Below are positions 36,458 to 45,174 of a DNA stretch of 47,821 nt, in pieces. Every line of letters begins with the position of its first letter. Position 1 is the first letter of the stretch. The position numbers and the translations under genes are program-made. Source of the DNA: Oscillospiraceae bacterium (GTDB taxonomy: Bacteria; Bacillota; Clostridia; Oscillospirales; Ruminococcaceae); contig CAAGBS010000012.1 of the NCBI GenBank assembly GCA_900768125.1, positions 1 through 47,821 on the forward strand, written 5' to 3'. The notes below the pieces were generated by a model. It saw only the letters and a list, made by a program, of their open reading frames with translations. It searched no databases and was not told where the DNA came from.

Positions 36458-36903
36458 GTAAGAGTATGCATATTGAATCTTTATTTTAGCTATGTGTCAA
36501 TATGCACTGCTAAATTTTATTACATATTGTTGAAAATTGGTTTCGTTCACTTCTCACCCTTTCTGGTCAGTTTTTGTCTCTCGTTAACTGATTATCGGTC
36601 ATCGTCCCCGGAACGCCCTTCCTGATCCCGGTCAGGTTTTTCGCTGTTTATTCTGTTTTCAATGAACTGCATTCATTATACACCCTAATTCCATCTATCC
36701 GTTAAATACACGGATAGATAAAATGTGCGTTACTCGTCTGAATGCTTTGTAATGGATGAATCATTCCCGGCGTGAAATCTACGAACCGCTCTGGGAGCCG
36801 ATCTGCGGACTTTCGGACGGTTATTTGTATACTGTTGCTGAATTGTTTTATGCGCAATTACTCTGCCTGCAATGCCAGGTGTATGCACCCCAGCATTCAC
36901 CGC
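36458..36903. other. Intergenic region without a recognisable gene
   Basis: Between the pseudokinase and flagellin genes I see one perfect inverted repeat, ATCTATCCGT-taaatac-ACGGATAGAT (36693-36719). A short minus-strand open frame over 36730-36900 has no supported start or family. The region is AT-rich and may hold gene remnants. Confidence 0.5.
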
Positions 36904-36932
36904 TTGACAATTATAAGAAAATGTAATATAAT
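36904..36932 (+). promoter_or_regulatory. Perfect consensus promoter of the giant flagellin gene
   Basis: TTGACA (36904-36909), 17 bases, TATAAT (36927-36932). This is the housekeeping sigma consensus, not the sigma-28 type usual for flagellin genes. Confidence 0.85.
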
Positions 36933-36973
36933 TTAAATGGTAATTATACATGAATCTTCCGGGGGGATGTAAG

Positions 36974-39900
36974 GTGAAGTACATAGACAGCGATGGAATG
37001 ATAACGGCGAACCGCATGAGCGAAGCGCAGTCGAAGCTGGCGCAGGCGTCAAGGCGGCTCAGTTCCGGGTACCGCGTGAACTCAGCCGCCGACGACGCGG
37101 CGGGGCTTGCGATATCCGAAAAGCTGCGCGCCATCGACCGCGGACTGCGTCAGGGTCAGCGCAACATAAACGATGGGATAAGCTACCTCGACACCGTGGA
37201 CGGCTGCGCGCAGGAGCTTCATAATATGCTCCACCGCATGAAAGAGCTTGCGGCAGAGGCTGCGAACGACACACTCGACCGTCTCGACCGCGAAGCCATC
37301 GACCTTGAATATCAGCAGCTGATCGACGAGATGGGGCAGGTGACTGATTCTGCGGAGTTCAACGGCATACCGCTGTTTGAAAAGCACCTCCCTGAGTACG
37401 AAAAGGACGCGGGGAGCCTTACCCACGAGGGCTGGGTCACCATCGACAGCACTAACTCCCCGCTTATAATCGGCGTCAGCAAGGACGGCTCGGATTACGA
37501 GTGCACCGTGGATATCCCCGCGGGGACCTACACCGCCGAGGAACTTGCCGACAAGATAGACGACGGGCTGTGGGAGCAGGACCTGTCGCTGATAGTCGGC
37601 GTCAACGAGGACAAGCAGCTCACCATGCAGTGCGAGGGCGGCAAGATAAACTACATAGCCGGAAACGGCGCGTCTCTGTTCTATGATAAGGTCACGGGCA
37701 ATTCCAACGGCTACCTGCTGGGCGTTACGAATTTCATGAACCCGGGCAGCAGGCTGGAGATAACGCCCGGCAAGAATGACGTTATCGAGTTCCGGCTGGG
37801 CAATACCGATGACACGAAATATTCCATAAAGATAGATCCGGGGAAGTATACCCGCGATGAGCTTGTCGCGAAGATGAACGAGAAATTCCGGAACGCCGGT
37901 CTTCCCTGCAAGATGGAAGCAGTCGCGGAAACAGTCAACGGCAGAAACATCATCGGAATAAAGAGCGATATGACGATGACCGGACTTTCCGGCAACTTCC
38001 TGATGATAGACCACATCAGCTCGCCCATATACGATATCTGCAAATACAGCGACCTCGTGAACAGCGAAGCGGTGCTGACCGGAACGCGGCAGATCCCGGC
38101 GGGGCAGGAGATAGAGCGCGGCAGGAACGACTATTTCGTCCTTGACGCAGGCTGGTATGACAGCAACGGAGATCCTCACCAGGAGAAGCTGAGAATAGAC
38201 CTGCTCGACCCGGACGAGAATCTCCGCACCTATTCCAGCGCGGACGCCATCGCAGACCGCATACGCGGGAAGCTCGCGGAATACGGCTGCCCGATAGAGG
38301 TAAAGACGGTGAACGGTGCGCTCAGGCTCAGCACTCTGCAGTACGGCAAGGAGTGCCGGGTGAAGCTTGACAAGTCGGACGTACCGAGCGGCTATATGGT
38401 GTACGACCTTTTTGACAATGCGGCGCTGTACGCGCTGAAACCGGGAAGGGAGCGCTCGGAATACACTCCCGCTTCGCTGAAGTGCTACAAGAAGCTAGAC
38501 GCAGGCATAGTCATACCCAAAAACATGAACACCCTCGCGTTCAAGATAACCACCGACCCAGCAGGAACCATTGCCGGCGGCGACCTGACTTTTGACATAC
38601 CCGCGGGGACTTATTCCCGCTCGCAGCTTCAGACCAGACTCAACGACCTGCTCGCCGCGAATTATCCGCAGCTGAAAGACAAGCTGTATTTCACTGTCGG
38701 CGACACGCTTTCCCTCAGCGCCAACGGTGCTGACGGCTGGGAGATAACCGGCATACAGTCCTATAAGGATATAACGAAAAGCCCCGCGAACAGATATCTT
38801 GTAGACGGCACGAATTACTACGACAACATAGACGGCTCCCGCCCCTCTGACCAGGAGCAGACGCTGGTATCATATACCGACACCGACCCCTCCGGAAAGA
38901 GCACGGTAAGCCGCACGGCGGGCGAGTCCATTCCTGCGGTGGAGTATAAGGACGGGTACGTTTCTTCCACGCAGCAGCAGTCGGACAAGCTGCTTTCATA
39001 CGGAAACGCTTCACCCAGCAGCACCCCCGGCACGACCTACAAGGAACCTGGCCATGAAAGCGAAGTCGGAAACGAACATACTCATACCACTCCTGCATAC
39101 AGCACGCTGAACAACGTCCTCACCCAGTTCACCGAAGCGGGGACTTCGCTGCGGGACATCACGCTCAGCTTCGACCTGACCGATGAAAACGGCAATAAAA
39201 ACTCCTACTCCGTCACGATACCCAAGGGTTCCACGGCGGAACAGGCTGTCGGGAAAATAAACAAGGAACTGAACGGTGTTGTGTCAGCTTCTGCGGACGG
39301 AAAAAGCCTGAAGCTGAAATCTGAGGCTGAGGGCAAAGAAGTTGAGTTCAGCAATTTCTCCGGCAATATGATGCAGTACGCGAACAAAAGCAGCCTTGCC
39401 GGAAAGCCGGGCGCGGTAATTGACGGCGATACCGTATACGTTCCGTCAACGCTTACCCTCAGCAAGGCTTCCTCGCATATCCCGCTCACCGTGGACAGCA
39501 CCAACGACCGGCTGGCTTTCACTCTCGGCGGCAAAAGCTATGACCTCAGGCTGGAAAACCGCGCTTACGGCAGCCTTTCCGACCTCGCCGCAGAGATAAA
39601 CGCGAAGATGGCGGCGGCAAACGGCGGCTCAGAAGCGGGCGTAAAGGTCAGCGGGGACTCGCTCGTCTTCACCGGCGCGCCTAAGGACGCGGGCGGAAGC
39701 AGCTTTTCAGCTTCCAGCACCTGCCCGCTGAACAAGCAGAAAATAACCCACGACGTTATAAATTCACCCTATTATAATCCGGCGACAGGTAACGCAGAGA
39801 CCCCGGCGAAGATAACGCTTTCCTCGGTGGACAGCCACCTGCCGCTTACCATCGACAGCTCAGGCGACAACAATAACAACATCACGCTTGACTACGTCAG

Positions 39901-42076
39901 ACCTGACCCGGTATTCGGGAGTATCACCGAAAGTCTCACCATAACAATCCCCGATGGAACGTACACCAGCGGGGCGGACCTCGCCAGCGCCATAAACTCC
40001 GCGATAGACATGGACGCTTCGCTCAAAGGGAAGATAACCGCGGACTATGGCAGCGGCGGGCTGACGTTTACGTCCGTTCAGCGCGGAAAGGGCTACAGCT
40101 TCAGCAATCTCACCACTACTTCAAACATCGAGAAATACAAGAAGACCAACACAGCCGCAGGCGGCGTTCCCGACCCGGCGGACAACAAGCTGAAATTCCC
40201 GGCTTATATCAGGAACAGCAAGTTCTCCACGCTTTTCGGCGGCGACGGCGTTGAGATAAACGACCTGAACGATACCGTGTCCATAAACGTCAACGGAACG
40301 GACTATAAGTTCAAGCTCGCGCACGGCTTCTACAGCGGCAGCGACGGGCAGAACAGACTTGCCGGACAGATAAGGGACGGTCTGAACGGATCCGGCGTGA
40401 CGGTTGACGCCAGCGGTTCGGAACTGAGGCTCACTACCTCGAATGTCGGCGCGGGGGCTTCCGTTTCGCTTAACGCGGACAACACCTCCCCTGCTTTCAA
40501 GCGCGCGGAGACCTGCAGTTCTCCCACGCCCGCCGGCAGGAAATATAACCCCGCGTATATCATCGGCAGGGCGTCAGTCGGCAGTATCGAAATAAAGGAC
40601 TACTTCAGCGAGATGACGTTCGACTACAGCAGCAAAGGGCTTAGCCAGACCATCGCCGTGTCCGTCCCCGAGGGAAGCTACACCGCCGACACGCTCGCCG
40701 CCGCGATCCAGAACAGCATTGACGGGCAGATAGGCGCGGGTCAGCTTGACGTAGGGGTATCGTCCGGGAAGCTGACCATCACCGCGAAAGTGGTCGGCGG
40801 CGACCAGAGAATGAGCAATTTCTCCGGCAGGCTGTTCAACAGGGTTTTCCAGGACGTGAACTACGCGCTCCTGAGTCCCCACACCGAAAAAGCGGGCACG
40901 ACTGCGGGTTCTGCGATGTCCTATATCATCGGCAGGAATACGCTCCAGCCGGAAACGGCGGACGAGATAAAGAGCGGAAAGAACGTGCTGATATACGCCG
41001 GTCTGAATGACGGACTGAAATTTGATTTCACCTATCAGGGGCATACTTATGAAGTCGGGTTCACTATCCCCGGCGGCGCGTACTTCCCGGACGAGATAGC
41101 CGCCGCGATACAGACCGCCGGGCGCGAGGCGATGGGCAAGATGACCGATGTGAACGGCGACCCGCTCCCCGCCGAGAATTTCCACGCAACGATAGGACTG
41201 AGCGCGATAGGAGTCAGCGAAAATTCAACGGGTATCGACAATTCGAACAAGCTGATACTCAGCTATATCGTCCCGGACAACGGAACGGTGAAGCAGGTGG
41301 ACGCGATAATAGACGGCGTGCGTGGAAATTCGGCGTACCGTCTTTTCTATGACGCTACCCAGTCGCCGCGGCCCTCCAGGATAATCGGAAAATCCGACCT
41401 CACCGGGGGCGTGACTATAATCGCGGGGCAGAACGATGAACTTGCATTCGAACTGGACGGCGTTCCGCTGACGGTGACTATTCCGGAGGGGACGTATGAT
41501 TCCCGTTCGATATCCGAGGCGCTGAACAAGGAACTGGAGGCGATACCCTGTCTTGTCCGCGCGGTGGACAACAACGGAAATCTGATGTTCTACACCACGG
41601 AAAACGGCGCGTACGACATAGACAAATTCACTGGCAGCGCTTCGGACGAGCTGTTCTACGGCGCGGACAAGCGCGACGACGACAACGAGATAGGCATTCA
41701 TTACGGCAGGCGCACGAACAGCTACATCTGGTACAACAAGACCCGCGCGGACGAGCACCTCATGCGTATCAACACCACGGGCGTGACTACGGTCGACCGC
41801 GCGCTGAAAGCGATAAGCCGCCTTGAATACGCCAACGACTACCTGTCGAAGTGGCGTGCGGTCTCCGGCGCACAGCGCAACCGCTCCGAGCACGCATACA
41901 GCGTCAACGCGACCACGGTGGAGAACCTTGAGAGCGCCGAATCCGGCATTCGTGACGCGGATATTGCGGAGGAGGTAAAATCCGCCGCAAAGCAGAAGCT
42001 CATCATGCAGGCGCAGGGGTACATCATGTCAACGCAGAAGGAGAACGGCAAGTCCATTCTGGATATCATGGCGTGA
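36974..42076 (+). CDS. Giant orphan flagellin with about 11 internal repeat domains
   Basis: The product has about 1,700 residues from GTG at 36974 (GGGGGGA 7 bases upstream). Residues 1-140 are a classic flagellin D0/D1 end (SKLAQASRRLSSGYRVNSAA, DDAAGLAISEKLRAIDRGLR). The last 95 form the matching C-terminal end (ESAESGIRDADIAEEVKSAA, KQKLIMQAQGYIMSTQKENG). Between them is a chain of repeats of about 100-150 residues, each with a strand-turn-helix such as DIPAGTYTAEELADKI, TIPDGTYTSGADLASAI, SVPEGSYTADTLAAAI or TIPEGTYDSRSISEAL; I count about 11. Common flagellins have 250-600 residues. No other flagellar gene is nearby. Function could be a thick filament or sheath, or adhesion. Confidence 0.9.
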   Translation: MKYIDSDGMITANRMSEAQSKLAQASRRLSSGYRVNSAADDAAGLAISEKLRAIDRGLRQGQRNINDGISYLDTVDGCAQELHNMLHRMKELAAEAANDTLDRLDREAIDLEYQQLIDEMGQVTDSAEFNGIPLFEKHLPEYEKDAGSLTHEGWVTIDSTNSPLIIGVSKDGSDYECTVDIPAGTYTAEELADKIDDGLWEQDLSLIVGVNEDKQLTMQCEGGKINYIAGNGASLFYDKVTGNSNGYLLGVTNFMNPGSRLEITPGKNDVIEFRLGNTDDTKYSIKIDPGKYTRDELVAKMNEKFRNAGLPCKMEAVAETVNGRNIIGIKSDMTMTGLSGNFLMIDHISSPIYDICKYSDLVNSEAVLTGTRQIPAGQEIERGRNDYFVLDAGWYDSNGDPHQEKLRIDLLDPDENLRTYSSADAIADRIRGKLAEYGCPIEVKTVNGALRLSTLQYGKECRVKLDKSDVPSGYMVYDLFDNAALYALKPGRERSEYTPASLKCYKKLDAGIVIPKNMNTLAFKITTDPAGTIAGGDLTFDIPAGTYSRSQLQTRLNDLLAANYPQLKDKLYFTVGDTLSLSANGADGWEITGIQSYKDITKSPANRYLVDGTNYYDNIDGSRPSDQEQTLVSYTDTDPSGKSTVSRTAGESIPAVEYKDGYVSSTQQQSDKLLSYGNASPSSTPGTTYKEPGHESEVGNEHTHTTPAYSTLNNVLTQFTEAGTSLRDITLSFDLTDENGNKNSYSVTIPKGSTAEQAVGKINKELNGVVSASADGKSLKLKSEAEGKEVEFSNFSGNMMQYANKSSLAGKPGAVIDGDTVYVPSTLTLSKASSHIPLTVDSTNDRLAFTLGGKSYDLRLENRAYGSLSDLAAEINAKMAAANGGSEAGVKVSGDSLVFTGAPKDAGGSSFSASSTCPLNKQKITHDVINSPYYNPATGNAETPAKITLSSVDSHLPLTIDSSGDNNNNITLDYVRPDPVFGSITESLTITIPDGTYTSGADLASAINSAIDMDASLKGKITADYGSGGLTFTSVQRGKGYSFSNLTTTSNIEKYKKTNTAAGGVPDPADNKLKFPAYIRNSKFSTLFGGDGVEINDLNDTVSINVNGTDYKFKLAHGFYSGSDGQNRLAGQIRDGLNGSGVTVDASGSELRLTTSNVGAGASVSLNADNTSPAFKRAETCSSPTPAGRKYNPAYIIGRASVGSIEIKDYFSEMTFDYSSKGLSQTIAVSVPEGSYTADTLAAAIQNSIDGQIGAGQLDVGVSSGKLTITAKVVGGDQRMSNFSGRLFNRVFQDVNYALLSPHTEKAGTTAGSAMSYIIGRNTLQPETADEIKSGKNVLIYAGLNDGLKFDFTYQGHTYEVGFTIPGGAYFPDEIAAAIQTAGREAMGKMTDVNGDPLPAENFHATIGLSAIGVSENSTGIDNSNKLILSYIVPDNGTVKQVDAIIDGVRGNSAYRLFYDATQSPRPSRIIGKSDLTGGVTIIAGQNDELAFELDGVPLTVTIPEGTYDSRSISEALNKELEAIPCLVRAVDNNGNLMFYTTENGAYDIDKFTGSASDELFYGADKRDDDNEIGIHYGRRTNSYIWYNKTRADEHLMRINTTGVTTVDRALKAISRLEYANDYLSKWRAVSGAQRNRSEHAYSVNATTVENLESAESGIRDADIAEEVKSAAKQKLIMQAQGYIMSTQKENGKSILDIMA

Positions 42077-42130
42077 TTTCGCGCGGGTTTTGCGGATAAT
42101 TAAAAATTGGATATATTTAAGCCCACAGTT

Positions 42131-42158
42131 AAGCCCACAGTCTGACGGCTGTGGGCTT
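42131..42158. terminator. Hairpin between flagellin and GTPase genes
   Basis: AAGCCCACAG-tctgacgg-CTGTGGGCTT, preceded by another AAGCCCACAG copy at 42119. It lies between convergent genes, but T runs are weak on both sides. The same AAGCCCACAG start is seen at 32582. Confidence 0.5.
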
Positions 42159-42211
42159 AGTCTGTTAAAAAAAGATAAGTGTTCATGCGGCGCATTGCTT
42201 TTTTTCGTTTC

Positions 42212-42919
42212 TCAGCTGCTGGAATGTCCCATCAGTTCCCGCCTTGAATCCGGAATAGCAGACGTTATCAGGTCGATAAGCGCGGTCATGTTGTAGTCCC
42301 TTTCAGCGGAATAACATATGGGTACAGGGACCCTGACGCCGGTCGCTTCTTCTATCCTCTGCCTGACTGACAGCGACTTTTCTCCGAGGAACTTCCGCAG
42401 CGTCCCGTCAGGCGCGTTGGCGGAGCTGTCCCAGTGCCTGCCGCTCATCGCCATGTCAGCCTGATTTATTGCAACGATCACCCTGTCGTGCTGAATGTTC
42501 GGGATAACGATATCGTTGATGAGCCTGTACACAGTCCCCATATCCCGTGTGGAACCGTCAATGATTATCAGCGCCAGGTCTATGAATCCGTAAACGTTTC
42601 GCTCTCCGTCAAATGAGTACGTCTTCCACAGCAGGTCTATGAGCTTACGGGAGTGCTGCGCGTCCCTGGATATACCGTCCCCCAGTCCTGGAGTATCCCA
42701 GAAACGTACTGCGTCGTTCAGCGAATAGCTGTCAAGCTCCATCGTCATCGGGTCTGTTCCGCTGCCGACTTCGGCGACAGTCTTTTTGAAAAGCGAGTTG
42801 AGCGTTGTGGATTTTCCGGCGCCAGTTACTCCGGTCACCATCACATCGAGAGGGCGGAACCCCGCCCCCTGTACTTTCTGAAGTATTTCCTGCCGTCTGT
42901 AGCTGCTGTAATCATTCAT
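42212..42919 (-). CDS. YfjP/YeeP-like GTPase, second copy
   Basis: This 235-residue GTPase of the Era/YfjP type has G1 GVTGAGKSTT, G3 WDTPGLGDG and G4 NQADMAMSGRHW. It is a shortened paralogue of the protein encoded just upstream (RDMGTVYRLINDIVIPN vs RDLGTSYELINSVIIPN). Unlike that copy it lacks the hydrophobic glycine-rich tail. E. coli relatives (YfjP, YeeP, YkfA) lie in CP4-type integrated elements and have no settled function. It is the last gene of a five-gene operon and starts 23 bases after the previous stop. Confidence 0.88.
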   Translation of the reverse strand: MNDYSSYRRQEILQKVQGAGFRPLDVMVTGVTGAGKSTTLNSLFKKTVAEVGSGTDPMTMELDSYSLNDAVRFWDTPGLGDGISRDAQHSRKLIDLLWKTYSFDGERNVYGFIDLALIIIDGSTRDMGTVYRLINDIVIPNIQHDRVIVAINQADMAMSGRHWDSSANAPDGTLRKFLGEKSLSVRQRIEEATGVRVPVPICYSAERDYNMTALIDLITSAIPDSRRELMGHSSS

Positions 42920-42942
42920 GACGCTTTATCCTCCACGTTTTA

Positions 42943-43950
42943 TCAGCCGAACAGTCCCTCAAAGAAGCCGCCGATGGCGCCAAAAACTCCGCCGACCACC
43001 GTGCCGATAGCCTTGCCAACCGCAGCGCCGTGCCTGCCGAATATTCCGCCTAAGCTTTCGCCGATATCGCCGCCGACTGAAGAGCCCTCGACAACGCCCC
43101 GTGCCACGCTTTCGCCGAGACTGCGGCGTATCTCCTTGTTATATTCCTGCACGTCGTCGTTGTTCTCCCACATCTGCTTTTCACGGTTCACGTTGTCAAC
43201 ATAGATGATGCGCTTCTTTTCAGGGGTATGGCGCAGTATTTCAAGAAACAGCTTGCTGAGATTGTATGGCGGCTCCTGCTCTCCGTTTTCTGTGTAGCCC
43301 GCACTGTAATATATCGGTTCAACGGAAACGCCGGTCGCCTCGAAAATGCGTTTTTTGACTGATTCCGCCTTTTCGTTCAGGAACTGCTCCAGTTTCGGCT
43401 CCGGGCGGTGCTCCTCATAGTTCCAGTATTTGCCTTTCATTGCCATATCAGCCTGATTGATAGCCACGATTATACGCTTGTCCTTGTCGGGACCAAGGTT
43501 CGGGATTATCACGCTGTTGATGAGTTCATAGGAAGTGCCGAGGTCGCGCGAGCCTCCGTCGAGTATCACCAGAACAAGATCGATGAGCATATTGCCGTCG
43601 CTGTCGCGCTCGTTCAGCTTGTCGATTATGTTCTTGGAATGTCTGATGTCGTTTTCCCTGCCATCGCCGAGTCCGGGACTGTCCCAGAGGATAAGATTAC
43701 CGTACTCGTATTTCGAGATTGACATGGTTTCAGGGTCTGCGCCCTCGCCGACAGTCGCCATATTGCTGTTGAACATAGCGTTTATCGTGGAGCTTTTTCC
43801 GCAACCGGTCGCGCCGGTTATCATCAGATTGATCTGGCTGCTGCGCATTTTGGCGAGGTTGCCGAGCATTTTCCGCTTGTCCTGTTCGGAGAGGTTGGAG
43901 GAGTTGATGTCCTGTGCGAGGGTCTCAAAGATAGATTCATTATTTGTCAT
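42943..43950 (-). CDS. YfjP/YeeP-like GTPase with glycine-rich hydrophobic tail
   Basis: The product has 335 residues. G1 is GATGCGKSS (about 46-54), G3 is WDSPGLGDG (89-97) and G4 is NQADMAMKGKYW (about 166). Motifs SRDLGTSYELIN and PIYYSAGYTENGEQEPPYNL match the YfjP/YkfA GTPases of E. coli CP4 elements. The last 60 residues (GIFGRHGAAVGKAIGTVVGG, VFGAIGGFFEGLFG) are glycine-rich and hydrophobic like a glycine zipper, so it may bind or insert in membranes. The ATG at 43950 is preceded by GAAAGGA. It is encoded in one operon with a DUF697-like protein. Confidence 0.9.
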   Translation of the reverse strand: MTNNESIFETLAQDINSSNLSEQDKRKMLGNLAKMRSSQINLMITGATGCGKSSTINAMFNSNMATVGEGADPETMSISKYEYGNLILWDSPGLGDGRENDIRHSKNIIDKLNERDSDGNMLIDLVLVILDGGSRDLGTSYELINSVIIPNLGPDKDKRIIVAINQADMAMKGKYWNYEEHRPEPKLEQFLNEKAESVKKRIFEATGVSVEPIYYSAGYTENGEQEPPYNLSKLFLEILRHTPEKKRIIYVDNVNREKQMWENNDDVQEYNKEIRRSLGESVARGVVEGSSVGGDIGESLGGIFGRHGAAVGKAIGTVVGGVFGAIGGFFEGLFG

Positions 43951-44016
43951 GATAGTATTTCCTTTCAAGAATATGTATCCGGCTCTGAGCCGTTTGTTTC
44001 AGCGGTGCAAGGGGAA

Positions 44017-44181
44017 TTACCGCCTGTTCAGCTTCATCAGCGCATTTGCTATTTCGGTGAAAAGGGAACCCACCGGTTTTCCGCAGTGCGGACATACCGG
44101 CGATATATTCCCGATGCTGGGGTTGCAGGAGAATTTTCTGCCGCAGTTCGGGCAGGTCTTATACATAGGTAAGGCTGACAT
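44017..44181 (-). CDS. 54-residue zinc-ribbon protein
   Basis: This small gene is easily missed by length cut-offs. The 54-residue product begins MSALPMYKTCPNCGRKF and has two CxxC pairs (C10/C13 and C30/C33; CPNCG and CPHCG), a typical zinc ribbon. A short helix ends in LMKLNRR. GAAAGGAG precedes the ATG at a good distance. It lies in the GTPase operon, 17 bases from the DUF697-like gene and 66 bases before the GTPase gene. It could bind nucleic acid or tether a partner protein. Confidence 0.85.
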   Translation of the reverse strand: MSALPMYKTCPNCGRKFSCNPSIGNISPVCPHCGKPVGSLFTEIANALMKLNRR

Positions 44182-44198
44182 ATTTCCGCTCCTTTCCG

Positions 44199-44564
44199 TC
44201 AGGTGAGCTGCTCTGCCTTTGAGTCGTACTCGTTTGCAACAGCCCAGCCGATCGCCTCCGTGATCGAGGCGGCTGTTGCGGCATTGATGATATTCCCGAC
44301 CACCGGGAGCCAGCCGATGCCGATCTGCGATATCCCTCTCCCGACCGCAGTTCCGGCGGCTGAAGCAATGGCGGCCTTTGCAACTCCGTCTGACAGCTCA
44401 AATCCGAAAACCTTTGCTATTGCTATAACCATTGCGGTCTGGATAGGCACCAGCACAAGGAAATCGCTGCACGGGAGCTGGGCGAGTCCTGCTCCGATCG
44501 CCCCTGCAGAAGCGGAAGCAGTGTGGATAATGGTGTTGCATGCGATAGTCTGTTCGTTTGTCAT
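44199..44564 (-). CDS. DUF697-like small membrane-associated protein
   Basis: This 121-residue hydrophobic, alanine- and glycine-rich protein resembles the DUF697 domain found fused to Era-like GTPases (YcjF and relatives). Motifs include VLVPIQTAMVIAIAKVFGFE, GRGISQIGIGWLPVVGNIIN and AATAASITEAIGWAVANEYD. Two or three membrane-active helices are likely. The ATG at 44564 has GAAAGGA upstream. DUF697 next to GTPase genes supports a membrane-acting GTPase complex, with the domain supplied as a separate protein here. Confidence 0.82.
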   Translation of the reverse strand: MTNEQTIACNTIIHTASASAGAIGAGLAQLPCSDFLVLVPIQTAMVIAIAKVFGFELSDGVAKAAIASAAGTAVGRGISQIGIGWLPVVGNIINAATAASITEAIGWAVANEYDSKAEQLT

Positions 44565-44643
44565 AAGGCATATTCCTTTCATTGTCAAATGTGTTCTGAT
44601 ATGAGAATTTATATCTTCCTGACCGGCTATACCTCCTTTACGG

Positions 44644-44973
44644 TCAGGCTGCGAGATCGGGCGTATATTCCTTTCTTCTGCGGTACGAAATGCTGCTGTC
44701 ACGGCGGTTGTCAAAGATCTGAATGCCGTATTCCTTTTCAAGGTATTTAAGCGCCTCCCTTAACTGGAGCGTCGTGTTGATGACCACTTCGTTACCGTGC
44801 GCCCTGCCGAGCTCGAAAAGCTTATAGACGGACACTCCGTTTTTGAAATATCCGAACAGTGTTTTTCGGAACTTACGGGTGAAAATGTAACGGCTCTCAC
44901 CGCTGCACTCTGCATAGAAATCAAGGTTTCCCGATGTGGAATCGATCCTGCATTTTATTGTAGTGTTCTTCAT
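44644..44973 (-). CDS. Unknown basic protein, first gene of the GTPase operon
   Basis: I do not recognise this basic, soluble 109-residue protein. It has a mixed strand/helix pattern (NLDFYAECSGESRYIFTRKF, LREALKYLEKEYGIQIFDNR) and a basic tail (DSSISYRRRKEYTPDLAA). GAAAGGA precedes the ATG. It lies closest to the operon promoter, followed after 79 bases by the DUF697-like gene. Confidence 0.75.
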   Translation of the reverse strand: MKNTTIKCRIDSTSGNLDFYAECSGESRYIFTRKFRKTLFGYFKNGVSVYKLFELGRAHGNEVVINTTLQLREALKYLEKEYGIQIFDNRRDSSISYRRRKEYTPDLAA

Positions 44974-45027
44974 AAGCTTGTCCTTTCTTCACGTCTTGTT
45001 CCGGCGGCTTTCCCGCTTTCTGTCATC

Positions 45028-45056
45028 ATTATACCGCGAAAGCCGTATAAACTCAA
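45028..45056 (-). promoter_or_regulatory. Promoter of the GTPase operon
   Basis: Minus-strand TTGAGT (45051-45056), a 17-base spacer and a perfect TATAAT (45028-45033), 55 bases upstream of the first gene. Confidence 0.75.
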
Positions 45057-45066
45057 CGAAAAAGTA

Positions 45067-45117
45067 GCGTAAAATCTCAATAATAAAACGATATCCATGA
45101 TAAATGGCTTAAAATCT
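45067..45117. promoter_or_regulatory. Candidate operator repeats between divergent promoters
   Basis: GCGTAAAATCT (45067-45077) and GCTTAAAATCT (45107-45117) are direct repeats with one mismatch, exactly 40 bases apart. CCAT-gataa-ATGG (45095-45107) lies between. They sit between the two divergent promoters, and the second touches the WYL -35 box. Confidence 0.4.
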
Positions 45118-45145
45118 TGGATTTTTGCCTGTAAAGTGATATAAT
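45117..45145 (+). promoter_or_regulatory. Promoter of the WYL gene pair
   Basis: TTGGAT (45117-45122), 17 bases, perfect TATAAT (45140-45145), 29 bases before the start codon. Confidence 0.65.
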
Positions 45146-45174
45146 GGACGTAATAAATATATAGGAGAAGAGTC

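Noticed and set aside
36730..37134. Minus-strand open frame upstream of and into the flagellin gene, considered as an integrase remnant
   Set aside because: Its N-terminal part is antisense to the flagellin D0 domain and the rest shows no integrase motif.
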